The notes under the pieces are model-generated. The model was not told the origin of the DNA and searched no databases. It saw nothing but the letters and a program-made list of their open reading frames with translations. From Legionellales bacterium (GTDB lineage Bacteria > Pseudomonadota > Gammaproteobacteria > Berkiellales > Berkiellaceae): 64,000 nt of DNA. The stretch lies in contig PANA01000002.1 of assembly GCA_002708265.1 (NCBI GenBank), positions 231,269-295,268 of the forward strand, written 5' to 3'. Of the stretch, positions 40,320 to 49,778 are shown in pieces (within the stretch, counting starts at the first letter, position 1; every line of letters begins with the position of its first letter). Made by a program: the position numbers and the translations under genes.

Positions 40320-42369
40320 TGATAAGGTTCCTTTTAGGCTTACGGCGCTGCCTTCTCAGGTAGATCAAAAATGATAGTAAGCCAACCATAGATACAATGA
40401 GTCCAACCATAGACATCACGGTCACATTGGCCTTGTTCCACTGTTTTTGCAAGACCATTCTTTTTTTCGGATCAATCTTTAAATACTTAATTGTGTTTCG
40501 CGACATTGAATGAGGCTTATACGCGCCAACCCAAGTGTGTTTTAAGACGTAGTCAGTTGGATAGTATCCCCAGACCCACGGTGCATCATTTTGTAGTAGC
40601 TCAACAATTTCATGAATACGCCTGGTGCGCTCTGCGCCATCCTCGAGCTGAGCGATTTTGGCATGTAAACGATCGAATTGGCCACTTTGATAATTAGCAG
40701 CATTCTCGCCTTCAAATCTTGCTTTGGCATTTGTTGAGACGAGTAAAAATAAAAAGTTTTCAGGGTCAGGATAATCAGCATTCCACCCCCACCCAAAAAA
40801 CTGAGCAGACCCGTTCTTCATCTTGTCTTGAAAGCGATTATATTGTGTGTCTCGAACGATTAACTGTAGACCAATTTTACTAAATTGCTTCGTCATCCAG
40901 GCAAACTGTGAACGGGCCTCCGGGGTTCCTCCACCCACTGTATCGTAATAGATAATTAAGGGTTTTCCCGTTTTGGGATCAATCCCCCCTTTATAGCCAG
41001 CTTTTTCTAGCAAATCCTCGGCATCGTTTATTGTGCGACGTTTTCCATCTACTGTATGCGTAACCAAATTAGGAGTCGGCTCATATCCAAAAATACCTGG
41101 CGGGATAGGTCCATTGGCAACAGTACCTCTTCCATTTAGGAATATGGAAATGTACTCCTCCACGTCAATCGCTATTGAAATAGCCTGGCGAAGAAATTTA
41201 CCATTCGGATTTGCTTGACCAACAACAGGATCTAATAGATTAAAACCCCAATAGAAAATTGAGGGTTTATCATCTACATGAAGGGATATGCCCTTTTCTT
41301 GCATTTGATCTGATAAGTTGGCGCTACCTTGGTCTAAAGAGATCGCCTGATCAAAACTATCTGATGAAACCCCAGACATGTCATAGTAGCCCTGCTGAAA
41401 TTTTTGCCAGCGCGGAATGCTCTCTTTCTCCAGTGTCATGTAAATTTCATCAACAATCGGGATAGGTTCGCCGGCATACTCTGAAAACTCATTTCCTGTT
41501 TCTTCAGGAAAGACATCTAAGCGATAATTTGGATTCTTAGACAGTACTATTTTATGACTTGGGTTATTGTAAGTCATGTAGTAAGGTCCTGTACCAACTG
41601 GCCACCAATCAAGGCTGATATTAACGTCTCTGAGTACTGGCTGATTATAAAAACTAAGGACCTCTTCTGGTATAGGCGCAAAAAACGGCATGGCTAACCA
41701 ATACTTGAACTGGGGGTAATCTTTAACCAGTATGGTGTAAGAAGTATCAGAGTTTGGGTAAGCGCCTGAAAATGAATACTCGTCGATACCCTTTCCGGGA
41801 TTTTGCATCATCTCGGCTCTTAACTCGCCTAAGCCTTGAATATATTCAGACATAAGACCAAATATAGGAGATTGTACTGTCGGGTCTGCGAGACGTTTGA
41901 TTGCACGTACAAAGTCACCTGCGTTTATTTTCCTTGAACACTGCTCGGTGAACCCTAGAGGGCTCTCAATGTCTTCTAGATCCTCTATATGATGATATAG
42001 GTACTCACCTTGCATATTTTGACAAAAGGCAGGATGTGGCTGAGTATAGAGGTCCGATCGTATGTTAATGGTATATGCTGTTGAACCATTTTTCTGGCGC
42101 TTCACCTTAGGCATTTGTGAAGCGGTCAGAGGTTCTAGCTCATAGGGGCGCTTTAAGTAATGGTACTGGTATGGCGGCTCATATATAAGATTAGTAATAG
42201 CCCACTCGTTGGAGGAATATGAACGTGCAGGATCTAAGTGCTTAGGACGCTCAGAGAAGCTGGTAAAGTAAGTATTCTTCTGTACTGCTTTTGGTGGATA
42301 GGGGTTATTGAGCTGCTCAGCATCGCATCCACAGAAAAGCAAAAGAGTTAGCAAGATTCCTTTCTTCAT
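40312..42369 (-). CDS. ABC transporter substrate-binding lipoprotein (family 5) with C-terminal membrane helix
   Basis: Extracellular solute-binding protein family 5, probably for peptides. The 685-residue chain has a lipoprotein signal with lipobox FCGC, the family segment DLYTQPHPAF and repeated Tyr/Trp-rich loops. Unusually it ends with a hydrophobic helix (about 653-674 counted from the upstream ATG) followed by LRRQRRKPKRN, so it could be anchored at both ends. I prefer the ATG at 42369 because AAGGA sits 8 bases upstream; an ATG three codons earlier is too close to it. First gene of the importer operon. Confidence 0.88.
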   Translation of the reverse strand: MKKGILLTLLLFCGCDAEQLNNPYPPKAVQKNTYFTSFSERPKHLDPARSYSSNEWAITNLIYEPPYQYHYLKRPYELEPLTASQMPKVKRQKNGSTAYTINIRSDLYTQPHPAFCQNMQGEYLYHHIEDLEDIESPLGFTEQCSRKINAGDFVRAIKRLADPTVQSPIFGLMSEYIQGLGELRAEMMQNPGKGIDEYSFSGAYPNSDTSYTILVKDYPQFKYWLAMPFFAPIPEEVLSFYNQPVLRDVNISLDWWPVGTGPYYMTYNNPSHKIVLSKNPNYRLDVFPEETGNEFSEYAGEPIPIVDEIYMTLEKESIPRWQKFQQGYYDMSGVSSDSFDQAISLDQGSANLSDQMQEKGISLHVDDKPSIFYWGFNLLDPVVGQANPNGKFLRQAISIAIDVEEYISIFLNGRGTVANGPIPPGIFGYEPTPNLVTHTVDGKRRTINDAEDLLEKAGYKGGIDPKTGKPLIIYYDTVGGGTPEARSQFAWMTKQFSKIGLQLIVRDTQYNRFQDKMKNGSAQFFGWGWNADYPDPENFLFLLVSTNAKARFEGENAANYQSGQFDRLHAKIAQLEDGAERTRRIHEIVELLQNDAPWVWGYYPTDYVLKHTWVGAYKPHSMSRNTIKYLKIDPKKRMVLQKQWNKANVTVMSMVGLIVSMVGLLSFLIYLRRQRRKPKRNLINA

Positions 42370-42449
42370 TCTCTTCATCCTTAAAGGCGAATTCTTATTT
42401 TACCTGATTTTTGAGATAATAGCGTCTTGATTTGCTAAGGAGTGTATCA

Positions 42450-43250
42450 ATGGGATTTTTAACGGGTAAGAGAGCGTTGATTACGGGTGTTGTCAGCTCG
42501 CGTTCAATAGCGAACGGGATTGCAGCAGCAATGCGACGAGAAGGTGCTGAGTGTGCTTTCACCTATTTTGGCGACAAAATGGAAGAGCGTGTTAGAGGGA
42601 TTGCACAGGAGCATGATTCCGATATTGTTATTCCGTGTGATGTACAGTCGGATGATGATGTGGCTTCTTTATTCAATAAACTTGAATCTCATTGGCCCGA
42701 AGGTTTTGATATTTTAGTTCACTCAATTGCGTATGCCCCTGCCGATCAGCTAGCGGGAGACTTTATGGACGTTGTCAGTCGTGAAGGTTTCCAGATAGCA
42801 CATGATGTTAGCGCATATAGTTTTGCTGCCTTAGGGAAAGGCGCGATGCCATATATGGAAAAACGGGGTGGTGGTGCAATGATTACCCTAAGCTATCTTG
42901 GTGCTGAGAGAGCAATGCCATCTTATAACGTCATGGGTATCGCTAAGGCATCCTTAGAGGCAACTACTCGCTATATGGCATTAAGTCTAGGTCCAAAAAA
43001 TATTAGAGTAAATGCTATCTCTGCTGGCCCGGTCAAAACCTTGGCAGCTATGGGAATTAAAGGCTTTAAAAAGATCTTAAACTTTAATGAAAAGGTAAGT
43101 CCTATTCAGCGCAATATTACTGCGGAAGACGTTGGTAATACTGCAGCATTCTTGTGCTCACAGCTATCATCAGGTATCACCGGAGAGGTTGTCCATGTTG
43201 ACGGCGGGTACCATATGGTTAACAACATGTATACAGTTGTTGAAGATTAA
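42450..43250 (+). CDS. fabI: Enoyl-[acyl-carrier-protein] reductase (NADH) FabI
   Basis: Last reduction step of fatty-acid elongation, the triclosan target. Short-chain dehydrogenase fold of 266 residues with the FabI cofactor segment [15 protein letters not shown], and active-site Tyr149, Tyr159 and Lys166 in [19 protein letters not shown]. The ATG has a near-perfect AAGGAG 8 bases upstream; an earlier in-frame TTG is ignored. A strong bidirectional terminator follows it. Confidence 0.97.
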   Translation: MGFLTGKRALITGVVSSRSIANGIAAAMRREGAECAFTYFGDKMEERVRGIAQEHDSDIVIPCDVQSDDDVASLFNKLESHWPEGFDILVHSIAYAPADQLAGDFMDVVSREGFQIAHDVSAYSFAALGKGAMPYMEKRGGGAMITLSYLGAERAMPSYNVMGIAKASLEATTRYMALSLGPKNIRVNAISAGPVKTLAAMGIKGFKKILNFNEKVSPIQRNITAEDVGNTAAFLCSQLSSGITGEVVHVDGGYHMVNNMYTVVED

Positions 43251-43268
43251 GCTAAGCCCAGCCAATTG

Positions 43269-43294
43269 AAAAAGGCCCCGTATGGGGCCTTTTT
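43269..43294. terminator. Bidirectional rho-independent terminator between fabI and ppiD
   Basis: AAAAAGGCCCC and GGGGCCTTTTT pair around a GTAT loop. The GC core is 6 bp and is flanked by A5 and T5 runs, so it can end both fabI (plus strand) and ppiD (minus strand). ppiD ends 3 bases away. It is the only textbook terminator I find in the window. Confidence 0.93.
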
Positions 43295-43296
43295 GT

Positions 43297-45180
43297 TTAC
43301 TGAAGATTAATGTCAATTCTCTTATCTTTAACACTATTTGCCAATAACAACTGGTAATCAGTTTGCCCGAAAGAGTTCTCAACTCCTTTTCGTAAGGCTT
43401 CGATTTTATCTGGCTCAATTGCTGAAACATCACCATTGGTTATCTCAAACAGTTGAAGTGTGTAGTAATCTCCACTAGCCAACCGCTTAGTTGCTAATAC
43501 TGGCGTATTATTAACCGGACGAGCCATCGCAAAAGCCAGATCGACAAATTGTGACTCAACACGCTGATCGGTTCTTTCCAAGTTGTCAATCACTTTCCAT
43601 TCAACATTTCGCTCTGAAGCCAGTTTAGTAGGACTAACCCCTTTCTCAATTTCATTCTTAAGATCGTCTGCCAGTCCTTTGGTCAACTCGCGCGCTTGCT
43701 TGGCTTTGAGGGCTGCTCTTATTTCAGAAGATACCTCTTTATACTCTTGAAGTCTTTCCGGCTGTACATCTTTAACCCTTAATAATACATAGGCTTCAGG
43801 ATGTATTTGAATTAATTCGCTATTAAGATGCTCATCGTACACATCGGGGCTAAAAGCAGCACTGACGATACGAGGGTGTGAAAATATACCTTTGCCCCCT
43901 TCTCGAGAAAAGAAATTTGAGGTTTCGACTTCAAGTCCTAGGGCATCGGCAACGGGCTCTAATGAGTTAGGATATTCAAACGCAAGCGTTGATGCTGACT
44001 CAATAGAATCATATAAGATTTCTTCTGAACGAAGGTTTCTGAGCTTAGCCTCAACCTCTTCTTTTGCTTCCTCAAAGGGTAACAGTTCAGGGTCTTTATA
44101 ATCAGTCACTTTGATAATGTGATACCCGTAGTCTGAACGAACAGGATCAGATATTTCTCCGACCTTTAGCTTAAATGCTGCGTTCTCAAATGATTCAATC
44201 ATTTGACCTTTGCCAAACCAATCTAAATCTCCACCTTCACGCGCAGAAATAAGGTCATCAGAGTACTCTATAGCTAACTGTTCAAAACGCTCGCCGGAAG
44301 ATAGCTTTTCATAGATTTCATCTAGAGCCTTTTTTGCGATCTCTTCTTCAGTATCAGACGCATTAGGATTCATGCTAACAAGGATATGTGAGGCTCTAAC
44401 TAAAGCATCTTTAGAGAACATGCCACTATGTTCTAAATAGAACTCTCTAACTTCATCCTCCGTTAAATTCATAGAGGCTGCGATCGGCGTTAGTGAAAGC
44501 TCAATGTAGTCAACTTTGACCTGCTCCGGCAAAGTAAACAAAGAACGGTGTGATTCAAAATACTCTTTAACGCTGTCATCTTGAACAATGACATCATCCT
44601 CAAAGCGTGAGACGGGGATACGAAAATATCCCAGCTTACGTTTTTGTTCGATATAAGAGACAAGGTCATCAATGTCTTCATCTAAAACGAAGGCACTATC
44701 TATAATGCCTCGTTGAAGTTGTTCTACCGTCATCATATGACGTATTTCATTGTGAACATCTTGATCGGTAAGCATGGCACCACGAATAGCATTTAAATAG
44801 CGCTGCTGAGAGAACTCTCCATCCACTTGAAAGTCTGGCGAACTCATAATCGTTCTACGAACTTGTCCCTCTGAAACCATTAAACCCATTGACTCTGTTG
44901 TTTCGTCTAAAACAGCCATATTGATTAATCGGTCCAAAGCAACGCGTTTGAGCTGATCGACTTCTTCTGAAGAGGTCGGTCGTCTAAATCGAGCCATGCG
45001 CTCATATGCTCTATCAAACTCGCGTGTTGTAATTTTTTTCTTATCAATGGTGGCGACAACATCCTCATTACGGAAGCTAAAAGCCCCCTCTAGGCCCCAC
45101 AGCGTAAAGGCAATAGCAATGATCCCGACAATAAGTAATGCAATCCAACCCTGGGCGTGCGTTCGAATAAATTGAAGCAT
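43297..45180 (-). CDS. ppiD: Peptidyl-prolyl cis-trans isomerase PpiD
   Basis: Inner-membrane-anchored periplasmic chaperone that assists secreted proteins leaving the Sec channel. The 627-residue protein starts with a short cytoplasmic tail and TM helix (12-32, WIALLIVGIIAIAFTLWGLEG), then a SurA-like N-domain (about 38-180). One parvulin domain at 261-360 reads VRASHILV, GGDLDWFGKGQM and VRSDYGYHIIKV. The C-terminal part is less conserved. Length is normal (E. coli 623). Transcribed alone, with a small gap to the PP-loop gene upstream. Confidence 0.94.
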   Translation of the reverse strand: MLQFIRTHAQGWIALLIVGIIAIAFTLWGLEGAFSFRNEDVVATIDKKKITTREFDRAYERMARFRRPTSSEEVDQLKRVALDRLINMAVLDETTESMGLMVSEGQVRRTIMSSPDFQVDGEFSQQRYLNAIRGAMLTDQDVHNEIRHMMTVEQLQRGIIDSAFVLDEDIDDLVSYIEQKRKLGYFRIPVSRFEDDVIVQDDSVKEYFESHRSLFTLPEQVKVDYIELSLTPIAASMNLTEDEVREFYLEHSGMFSKDALVRASHILVSMNPNASDTEEEIAKKALDEIYEKLSSGERFEQLAIEYSDDLISAREGGDLDWFGKGQMIESFENAAFKLKVGEISDPVRSDYGYHIIKVTDYKDPELLPFEEAKEEVEAKLRNLRSEEILYDSIESASTLAFEYPNSLEPVADALGLEVETSNFFSREGGKGIFSHPRIVSAAFSPDVYDEHLNSELIQIHPEAYVLLRVKDVQPERLQEYKEVSSEIRAALKAKQARELTKGLADDLKNEIEKGVSPTKLASERNVEWKVIDNLERTDQRVESQFVDLAFAMARPVNNTPVLATKRLASGDYYTLQLFEITNGDVSAIEPDKIEALRKGVENSFGQTDYQLLLANSVKDKRIDINLQ

Positions 45181-45237
45181 AACAGTTCCTTCATAAGCTT
45201 TTGGTAAGATTCTACGGAGTTAGTTTACAAATGCCAA

Positions 45238-45996
45238 CTATAGTCCACACCCAAAGGGCGCTGAACAACCACTTTCCTCTGCATAAGTGATCGACTGAAG
45301 ATGTAATGGTGACAGGTAACTTAACTGATATAGGACACCTTTATCCAGGCTAATATTACCAAAATAAGTTTTGTTCACTTGTGTTTCTAAGGCGTTCACT
45401 TTTAATCGTGTTGAACTATCCATTTCTTGGGCTATCAACTTAAGGTGTCTAACACATGGATAACACTCTTGGCTAATTGGATATCTCTGCAGACTAAACG
45501 GGGTTTTTGAAATAAGGCGTTCTATCTTTTCATTTGTATGCGCAACCAATGGGTGCCAAACAGTTCTATCCCCGTGAAATGGACATTCATCAATCCATTC
45601 ACTCAGAGGAGAGGCCTGCCGAAGTTGACGTTTTGGAATAAGAATCGTCATCTCATTAAAGGGGTCGAACTTATTTAGCCAATTTAAAAAAGGCATTCCC
45701 TTTAACATTGAGGCACACCACTGATTCTTAACGGTTGGAAATTGTCCTCTTGATATAACAGCATCTGCAAACTGTATATCCGCCTTCAAAACAAGCGTAC
45801 TAAACCCTAATTTCTCAGCCCACTTAAGGCAGTGCTCAACCCGTTTACTCCAAACAGGCGAAGCCCAACCGGTATCTGTGTAAACAATAAAGATATTTGC
45901 CCTGTCCGCTTCACATATAAACAGATCGCTTAGATGCTGTACCAGCGCCACTGACTCATCCGAAAAATTACAGCGGACGGCAAATGGTGGTCTCAT
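45238..45996 (-). CDS. PP-loop protein, PAPS reductase-like, function unknown
   Basis: A 252-residue protein resembling the phosphoadenosine phosphosulfate reductase family. The nucleotide loop near residues 8-18 reads RCNFSDESVAL in place of SGGKDS, so the glycine-rich part is altered. Other landmarks are VYTDTGW, QWCASMLKGMPF and a set of cysteines: ECPFHGD, ECYPCVRHLK and a C-terminal GCSAPFGCGL. The cysteines could bind a metal or iron-sulfur cluster. It is translationally coupled (TAATG) to a 37-residue membrane protein that follows the cytochrome c maturation genes. Sulfate assimilation is not indicated by its neighbours. Confidence 0.7.
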   Translation of the reverse strand: MRPPFAVRCNFSDESVALVQHLSDLFICEADRANIFIVYTDTGWASPVWSKRVEHCLKWAEKLGFSTLVLKADIQFADAVISRGQFPTVKNQWCASMLKGMPFLNWLNKFDPFNEMTILIPKRQLRQASPLSEWIDECPFHGDRTVWHPLVAHTNEKIERLISKTPFSLQRYPISQECYPCVRHLKLIAQEMDSSTRLKVNALETQVNKTYFGNISLDKGVLYQLSYLSPLHLQSITYAEESGCSAPFGCGL

Positions 45997-46109
45997 TAAT
46001 ATGGATGACCTGTCATCCAGAACACAATGCCGGCAACAATTACTAAAACCAAAACCACACCAGTCAAAGCCTCGGTGCCCTGATCTGACATTCCCTTTTT
46101 CTTACCCAT
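45996..46109 (-). CDS. 37-residue single-helix membrane protein at the end of the ccm operon
   Basis: A small gene with an unusually strong ribosome-binding site: AGGAGG directly after the ccmI stop codon, 6 bases before the ATG. The product starts MGKKKGMSDQGTEALTG, then a hydrophobic helix of about 16 residues (18-33), and ends in MTGHPY. The basic N-terminus should stay in the cytosol. Its stop overlaps the start of the PP-loop gene (TAATG). I do not recognise a family. Placement and coupling argue it is real and linked to the genes on both sides. Confidence 0.75.
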   Translation of the reverse strand: MGKKKGMSDQGTEALTGVVLVLVIVAGIVFWMTGHPY

Positions 46110-46118
46110 ACTACCCTC

Positions 46119-47045
46119 CTAGTGAAACTTAACGGTAATTTCTGAACCTAACTTGTTGCTCAAAGGATATCGAATACTTCTGATGATTGCATCTTCTGGT
46201 AAAGGCTTATCAGCCTTACTGACTAAAGCCTCCAAATATAAATCACTCATCTGATCCTCAGGCAAAGAGTACAAAGCCATCCTCCGCCCTAACAGAACTG
46301 AACTATTATATACCTCTCCGGCTGAAAATTTCGAAGCGATCCACGGCATCGAGTTATCAGCAGCCTTTATAATGACGTACAAAACATCTCCATCTTCAAT
46401 ACGAGTATCAATATCACTAAAGTCTAATAACGCTGTAATTAATACCGCTTTTTCGCTGACACGTTGCTCAGCTTTTAAAATCGTTTGCACTAAAGTCGAG
46501 CGCAAATGCCAATCAGTTGTCTGCGTCAATATTCGTTCCCAACCATCAACAGCAGATAGGTAGTTACCTTGATTGTACTGATGTATCGCCAAATAATTTA
46601 GAGCAGCAGGATGATCAGGATGGGATTTCACAAAATCAGCTGCCAGTCGAACCCCCTGTTCTTCATTGTTCATTTCTGGGTGTAGAAAATATAATTCTAT
46701 AAGTCCGAGTACTGATTTTTCGTTGATATAGTCAAAGTTCGTAGACTCTATGGCCTTGTAGTACGCTTGTTCTGACAGCGCAAACTCATTCATATGTTTA
46801 TAAAGCTCAGCCAAAGTTTGGTGTGCTGCGCCGTAATGAACCTTATGGATTAAGCTTTTTGCTTCTTTACGAAACACATCCGGTTCTTTGATATTCTTAT
46901 TAACAAGCGAGCGCATCAGTCCTTTACAAGCAATCCAATCATTATATTCCGCTGTTTGAAACCAATAACCATAGAACGCATAAACACTTATCGACAGTAT
47001 TAACGCAATCAGTAATGGAGATTTATAGTTCAATTTAGGCATCAT
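46119..47045 (-). CDS. ccmI: Cytochrome c maturation protein CcmI-like (TPR)
   Basis: Apocytochrome c chaperone of the heme-ligation complex. The 308-residue protein has one N-terminal TM helix (about 10-28) followed by a periplasmic TPR domain (about 60-200, e.g. HQTLAELYKHMNEFALSEQAYYKA and AALNYLAIHQYNQGNYLSAVDGW). Standard CcmI has two TM helices with a cytosolic loop before the TPR region; here the first helix and loop are missing. It overlaps ccmH by 11 bases. Confidence 0.82.
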   Translation of the reverse strand: MMPKLNYKSPLLIALILSISVYAFYGYWFQTAEYNDWIACKGLMRSLVNKNIKEPDVFRKEAKSLIHKVHYGAAHQTLAELYKHMNEFALSEQAYYKAIESTNFDYINEKSVLGLIELYFLHPEMNNEEQGVRLAADFVKSHPDHPAALNYLAIHQYNQGNYLSAVDGWERILTQTTDWHLRSTLVQTILKAEQRVSEKAVLITALLDFSDIDTRIEDGDVLYVIIKAADNSMPWIASKFSAGEVYNSSVLLGRRMALYSLPEDQMSDLYLEALVSKADKPLPEDAIIRSIRYPLSNKLGSEITVKFH

Positions 47046-47421
47046 AATTTTTGTATAGATATAAAAAAGTGATCGAGAGCAAAATCAATGGAAAAATCCA
47101 TAAAAAACTATTTTTGATATTTACTACTGGCTCATATGTAACCCTATCGCCATACCTCTCAATCATGGATAGTTTTATCTCACGCTCTGAAATATTAGAG
47201 GCTAGATCGCTCAAAATCTGATCCCGCATCATCTTAGCCTCTATTGCATTTGAGTCCTCAATGGACTGATTTGGACACGTCATACAGCGAAGATGTTTTG
47301 CCAAACGCTTATAGGAGGCCTGAGCTTGAGGTGACAAGTCTTCAATTGTGATATCTTGGGCGCAGACTATTGGCGACAAAATCAACAACACCCAAATCGT
47401 GAACAGTCTATGGAATCGCAT
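47035..47421 (-). CDS. ccmH: Cytochrome c maturation protein CcmH (thiol-disulfide)
   Basis: Periplasmic, membrane-anchored thioredoxin-like protein that reduces apocytochrome c for heme attachment. The 128-residue protein has a signal peptide (IVCAQD cleavage region), the redox motif LRCMTCPNQSI (usually LRCxxCQNQSI) at about 44-54 and a C-terminal TM helix. This is the short, separate CcmH rather than the E. coli CcmH-CcmI fusion. Overlaps both neighbours. Confidence 0.94.
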   Translation of the reverse strand: MRFHRLFTIWVLLILSPIVCAQDITIEDLSPQAQASYKRLAKHLRCMTCPNQSIEDSNAIEAKMMRDQILSDLASNISEREIKLSMIERYGDRVTYEPVVNIKNSFLWIFPLILLSITFLYLYKNYDA

Positions 47422-47929
47422 TTAGAATGATGTCCTGATAGGTTGATGGGTTCAAGATGCCTTTAAAATGGTAAATAATTTCGCCATTTTCATCAATCAG
47501 GAAAGTTTCTGGCGTTCCTGATATTCCTAATTTATCCCCTAATTCACCGATTGGATCATAAATATGATCTTCAAAAAGATTCCCGTGCTCCATTAGCCAT
47601 CTTCGAGCATTGCTCATATTGTCTTTGTAATTAAGCCCCAAAAGCTGGTGAGGCCATGTTGCTTTAATTTGCTCCCATTGAACCTGCTCACTCAAACAAT
47701 TTTGGCACCAACTAGCCCATACATGCAGTAGCGTTATCTTTCCTAGAAAATCATGTTCAGTAAAAGTGCGATCTGTATGAATCAACGATGGCTGACTAAA
47801 TGAAGGAAATACTTCTTGCTGTATCTGAGGAGCCTTGTTATTGCCCTTATACACGGCCACTAATAGAATGCAAAAAGCTAACAAAGAGACGATTCCACCA
47901 TAGCGATCAAAACTATTCTTACTCATCAT
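47408..47929 (-). CDS. ccmG: Thiol:disulfide interchange protein CcmG/DsbE
   Basis: Periplasmic thioredoxin-like reductant for apocytochrome c. About 173 residues: TM anchor near the N-terminus (GIVSLLAFCILLVAVY), thioredoxin fold with WASWCQNC and the cis-Pro segment ISGTPETFLIDENGEI. I start at ATG 47929 within the end of ccmF (AGGA upstream); a TTG 5 codons earlier is less likely. Overlaps ccmF by 11 bases and ccmH by 14. Confidence 0.94.
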   Translation of the reverse strand: MMSKNSFDRYGGIVSLLAFCILLVAVYKGNNKAPQIQQEVFPSFSQPSLIHTDRTFTEHDFLGKITLLHVWASWCQNCLSEQVQWEQIKATWPHQLLGLNYKDNMSNARRWLMEHGNLFEDHIYDPIGELGDKLGISGTPETFLIDENGEIIYHFKGILNPSTYQDIILNAIP

Positions 47930-49778
47930 GTTTTTTCCTAACAAAGAAGCCTAGCAGTAGGCCAATAGCCATTAAAATACACCCCATCCAAATCCAACGG
48001 ACGAATGGCTTTAAGTAAATTCTGCAGGCCCAAGAGCCGTCTGGTCTTCTGTCTCCTAACGCAATATAAATGTCACCAAAAAACCCTGGTGATATCGCTG
48101 TCTCAGTCATTGTGATTTCACGGGCTTTAAAGTACTGTTTTTCTGGTGACAGTATAAACCCACCTCTGTCAGCTGATTGCACCATGATATCCGCGATATA
48201 TCGTGTTGAGTGCAGATCTTCGATCACTCGTTCATCGTGAAGGTAAAAAGACCAACTGCCGACATTTATTAATGTGTTTCTGTTCAAGCTAACATTTGAA
48301 TCAATGGACTTAAGTGAGTTTAAGCTAATCCCAACGAATAAGACCATCACTCCAACATGCGCTATTAAAGATGGCAGTTTTTTGAATAATTGAGAATGAT
48401 TAGTGTGGATGACTTTTACTGTCGAATATATGCCAAGCATCCCCGCCGCGACGATCATAACCTCAGCGTATGGAAGAACAAATGAAAAGGCTGCTGCTAC
48501 CAGCACTATTAGCAAGACAGCAAGAATAATAGCCCGAGGCCTCTTTTTGAGATCTGTTAAAAAAGGATAGCTAAGCAAAGCCAAAATCGACAGTATAAAC
48601 AAAGGGACAACGGTTTGATTGAAATAGGGAGCCCCAACCGATAATGTTTGTTCAAATAGCGTATCACTTACGATGGGATATAAGGTACCGAAAAGGACAA
48701 TTAACGCACTAAGAAAGAAGATAAGACTATTGATTTGGAGAGTGAACAATTGTGAGAATATAGGTAATTTAATAGACGGCTGTGTTAACTCTGTCTCACT
48801 CACAAATCTTCTCATCGCTAGAAAGCTTACCGTCAACATCATACCGAAAATAATAAGCAAAACGACACCCCGTGTTGGATCAGAGGCAAAGCTATGAACG
48901 GAGGACACAACACCAGATCGAACTAAAAAAGTACCTAGTATAGCGAATACAAACCCTAGTAATGCGAGCCAAAGGGTTAGTCTGTAAAACTTATTGGACT
49001 TTAAAGCACCTTGTCCAGCATGAACTAACGCAACCCCTGTTAACCAAGGCACTAAAGCCGCATTTTCAACGGGGTCCCAAAACCACCAGCCACCCCACCC
49101 CAGCTCATAGTAAGCCCACCAGCTTCCAAGCATTATCCCAAACGTTAGAAAAGCAACTGGCAAATACGACCAGCGAAGTATCTGACGAATGCCGTCTTGG
49201 ACTGGAATTTTAGTTAATGACAAGGCAAGTGTCATAGAAAATGGCACGGACATACCAACGTAGCCTAAATATAATAACGGAGGATGAATAATAAATGCCC
49301 AATCTTGCAGTAGCGGGTTTAAATCTAACCCTTCCTTTATCTGAGGGTAAAACTGACGAACAAAGGGATTTGAAAAGAACGCTATAAAGAAACCAAAAAT
49401 TGATTGGATAAACATTAGTGAAGACAGCGTATATTGACAAAACTTTTCATGAATATTGGTAAAACTAGCGAACAATGTCGTCCAAACAGCAATAATCAAA
49501 TACCAAAGAAGCATAGACCCTTCATGTCCACCCCAAATCGCTGTTAGCTTGTAAAACCAGGGAAGTGTTGTATTTGAATGATTCGCAATATACAGGACGG
49601 TAAAATCATCCGACATAAACCCAATAATCAGCGCTACAAAAGATATAAGTGATAGAAACGATACAGATACTATTTCTCTGTAGCGGATTTCTCGTTTAAA
49701 AATGAAGAGGCTGACGCCTAGCATAAATGCGTAAAATGCACTGAAGAGTAATAGAAGAAAGCCAGTTTCAATCATCAT
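47919..49778 (-). CDS. ccmF: Heme lyase subunit CcmF
   Basis: Integral membrane core of the holocytochrome c synthase. The 619-residue protein has the tryptophan-rich heme-handling motif WGGWWFWDPVENAALVPW at about 227-244, the WGGHEGSMLLW segment near residue 75, and conserved His residues in IIHPPLLYLGY. Many TM helices. It overlaps ccmE by the ATGA motif. Slightly shorter than Pseudomonas CcmF, mainly in the C-terminal periplasmic part. Confidence 0.96.
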   Translation of the reverse strand: MMIETGFLLLLFSAFYAFMLGVSLFIFKREIRYREIVSVSFLSLISFVALIIGFMSDDFTVLYIANHSNTTLPWFYKLTAIWGGHEGSMLLWYLIIAVWTTLFASFTNIHEKFCQYTLSSLMFIQSIFGFFIAFFSNPFVRQFYPQIKEGLDLNPLLQDWAFIIHPPLLYLGYVGMSVPFSMTLALSLTKIPVQDGIRQILRWSYLPVAFLTFGIMLGSWWAYYELGWGGWWFWDPVENAALVPWLTGVALVHAGQGALKSNKFYRLTLWLALLGFVFAILGTFLVRSGVVSSVHSFASDPTRGVVLLIIFGMMLTVSFLAMRRFVSETELTQPSIKLPIFSQLFTLQINSLIFFLSALIVLFGTLYPIVSDTLFEQTLSVGAPYFNQTVVPLFILSILALLSYPFLTDLKKRPRAIILAVLLIVLVAAAFSFVLPYAEVMIVAAGMLGIYSTVKVIHTNHSQLFKKLPSLIAHVGVMVLFVGISLNSLKSIDSNVSLNRNTLINVGSWSFYLHDERVIEDLHSTRYIADIMVQSADRGGFILSPEKQYFKAREITMTETAISPGFFGDIYIALGDRRPDGSWACRIYLKPFVRWIWMGCILMAIGLLLGFFVRKKHDE

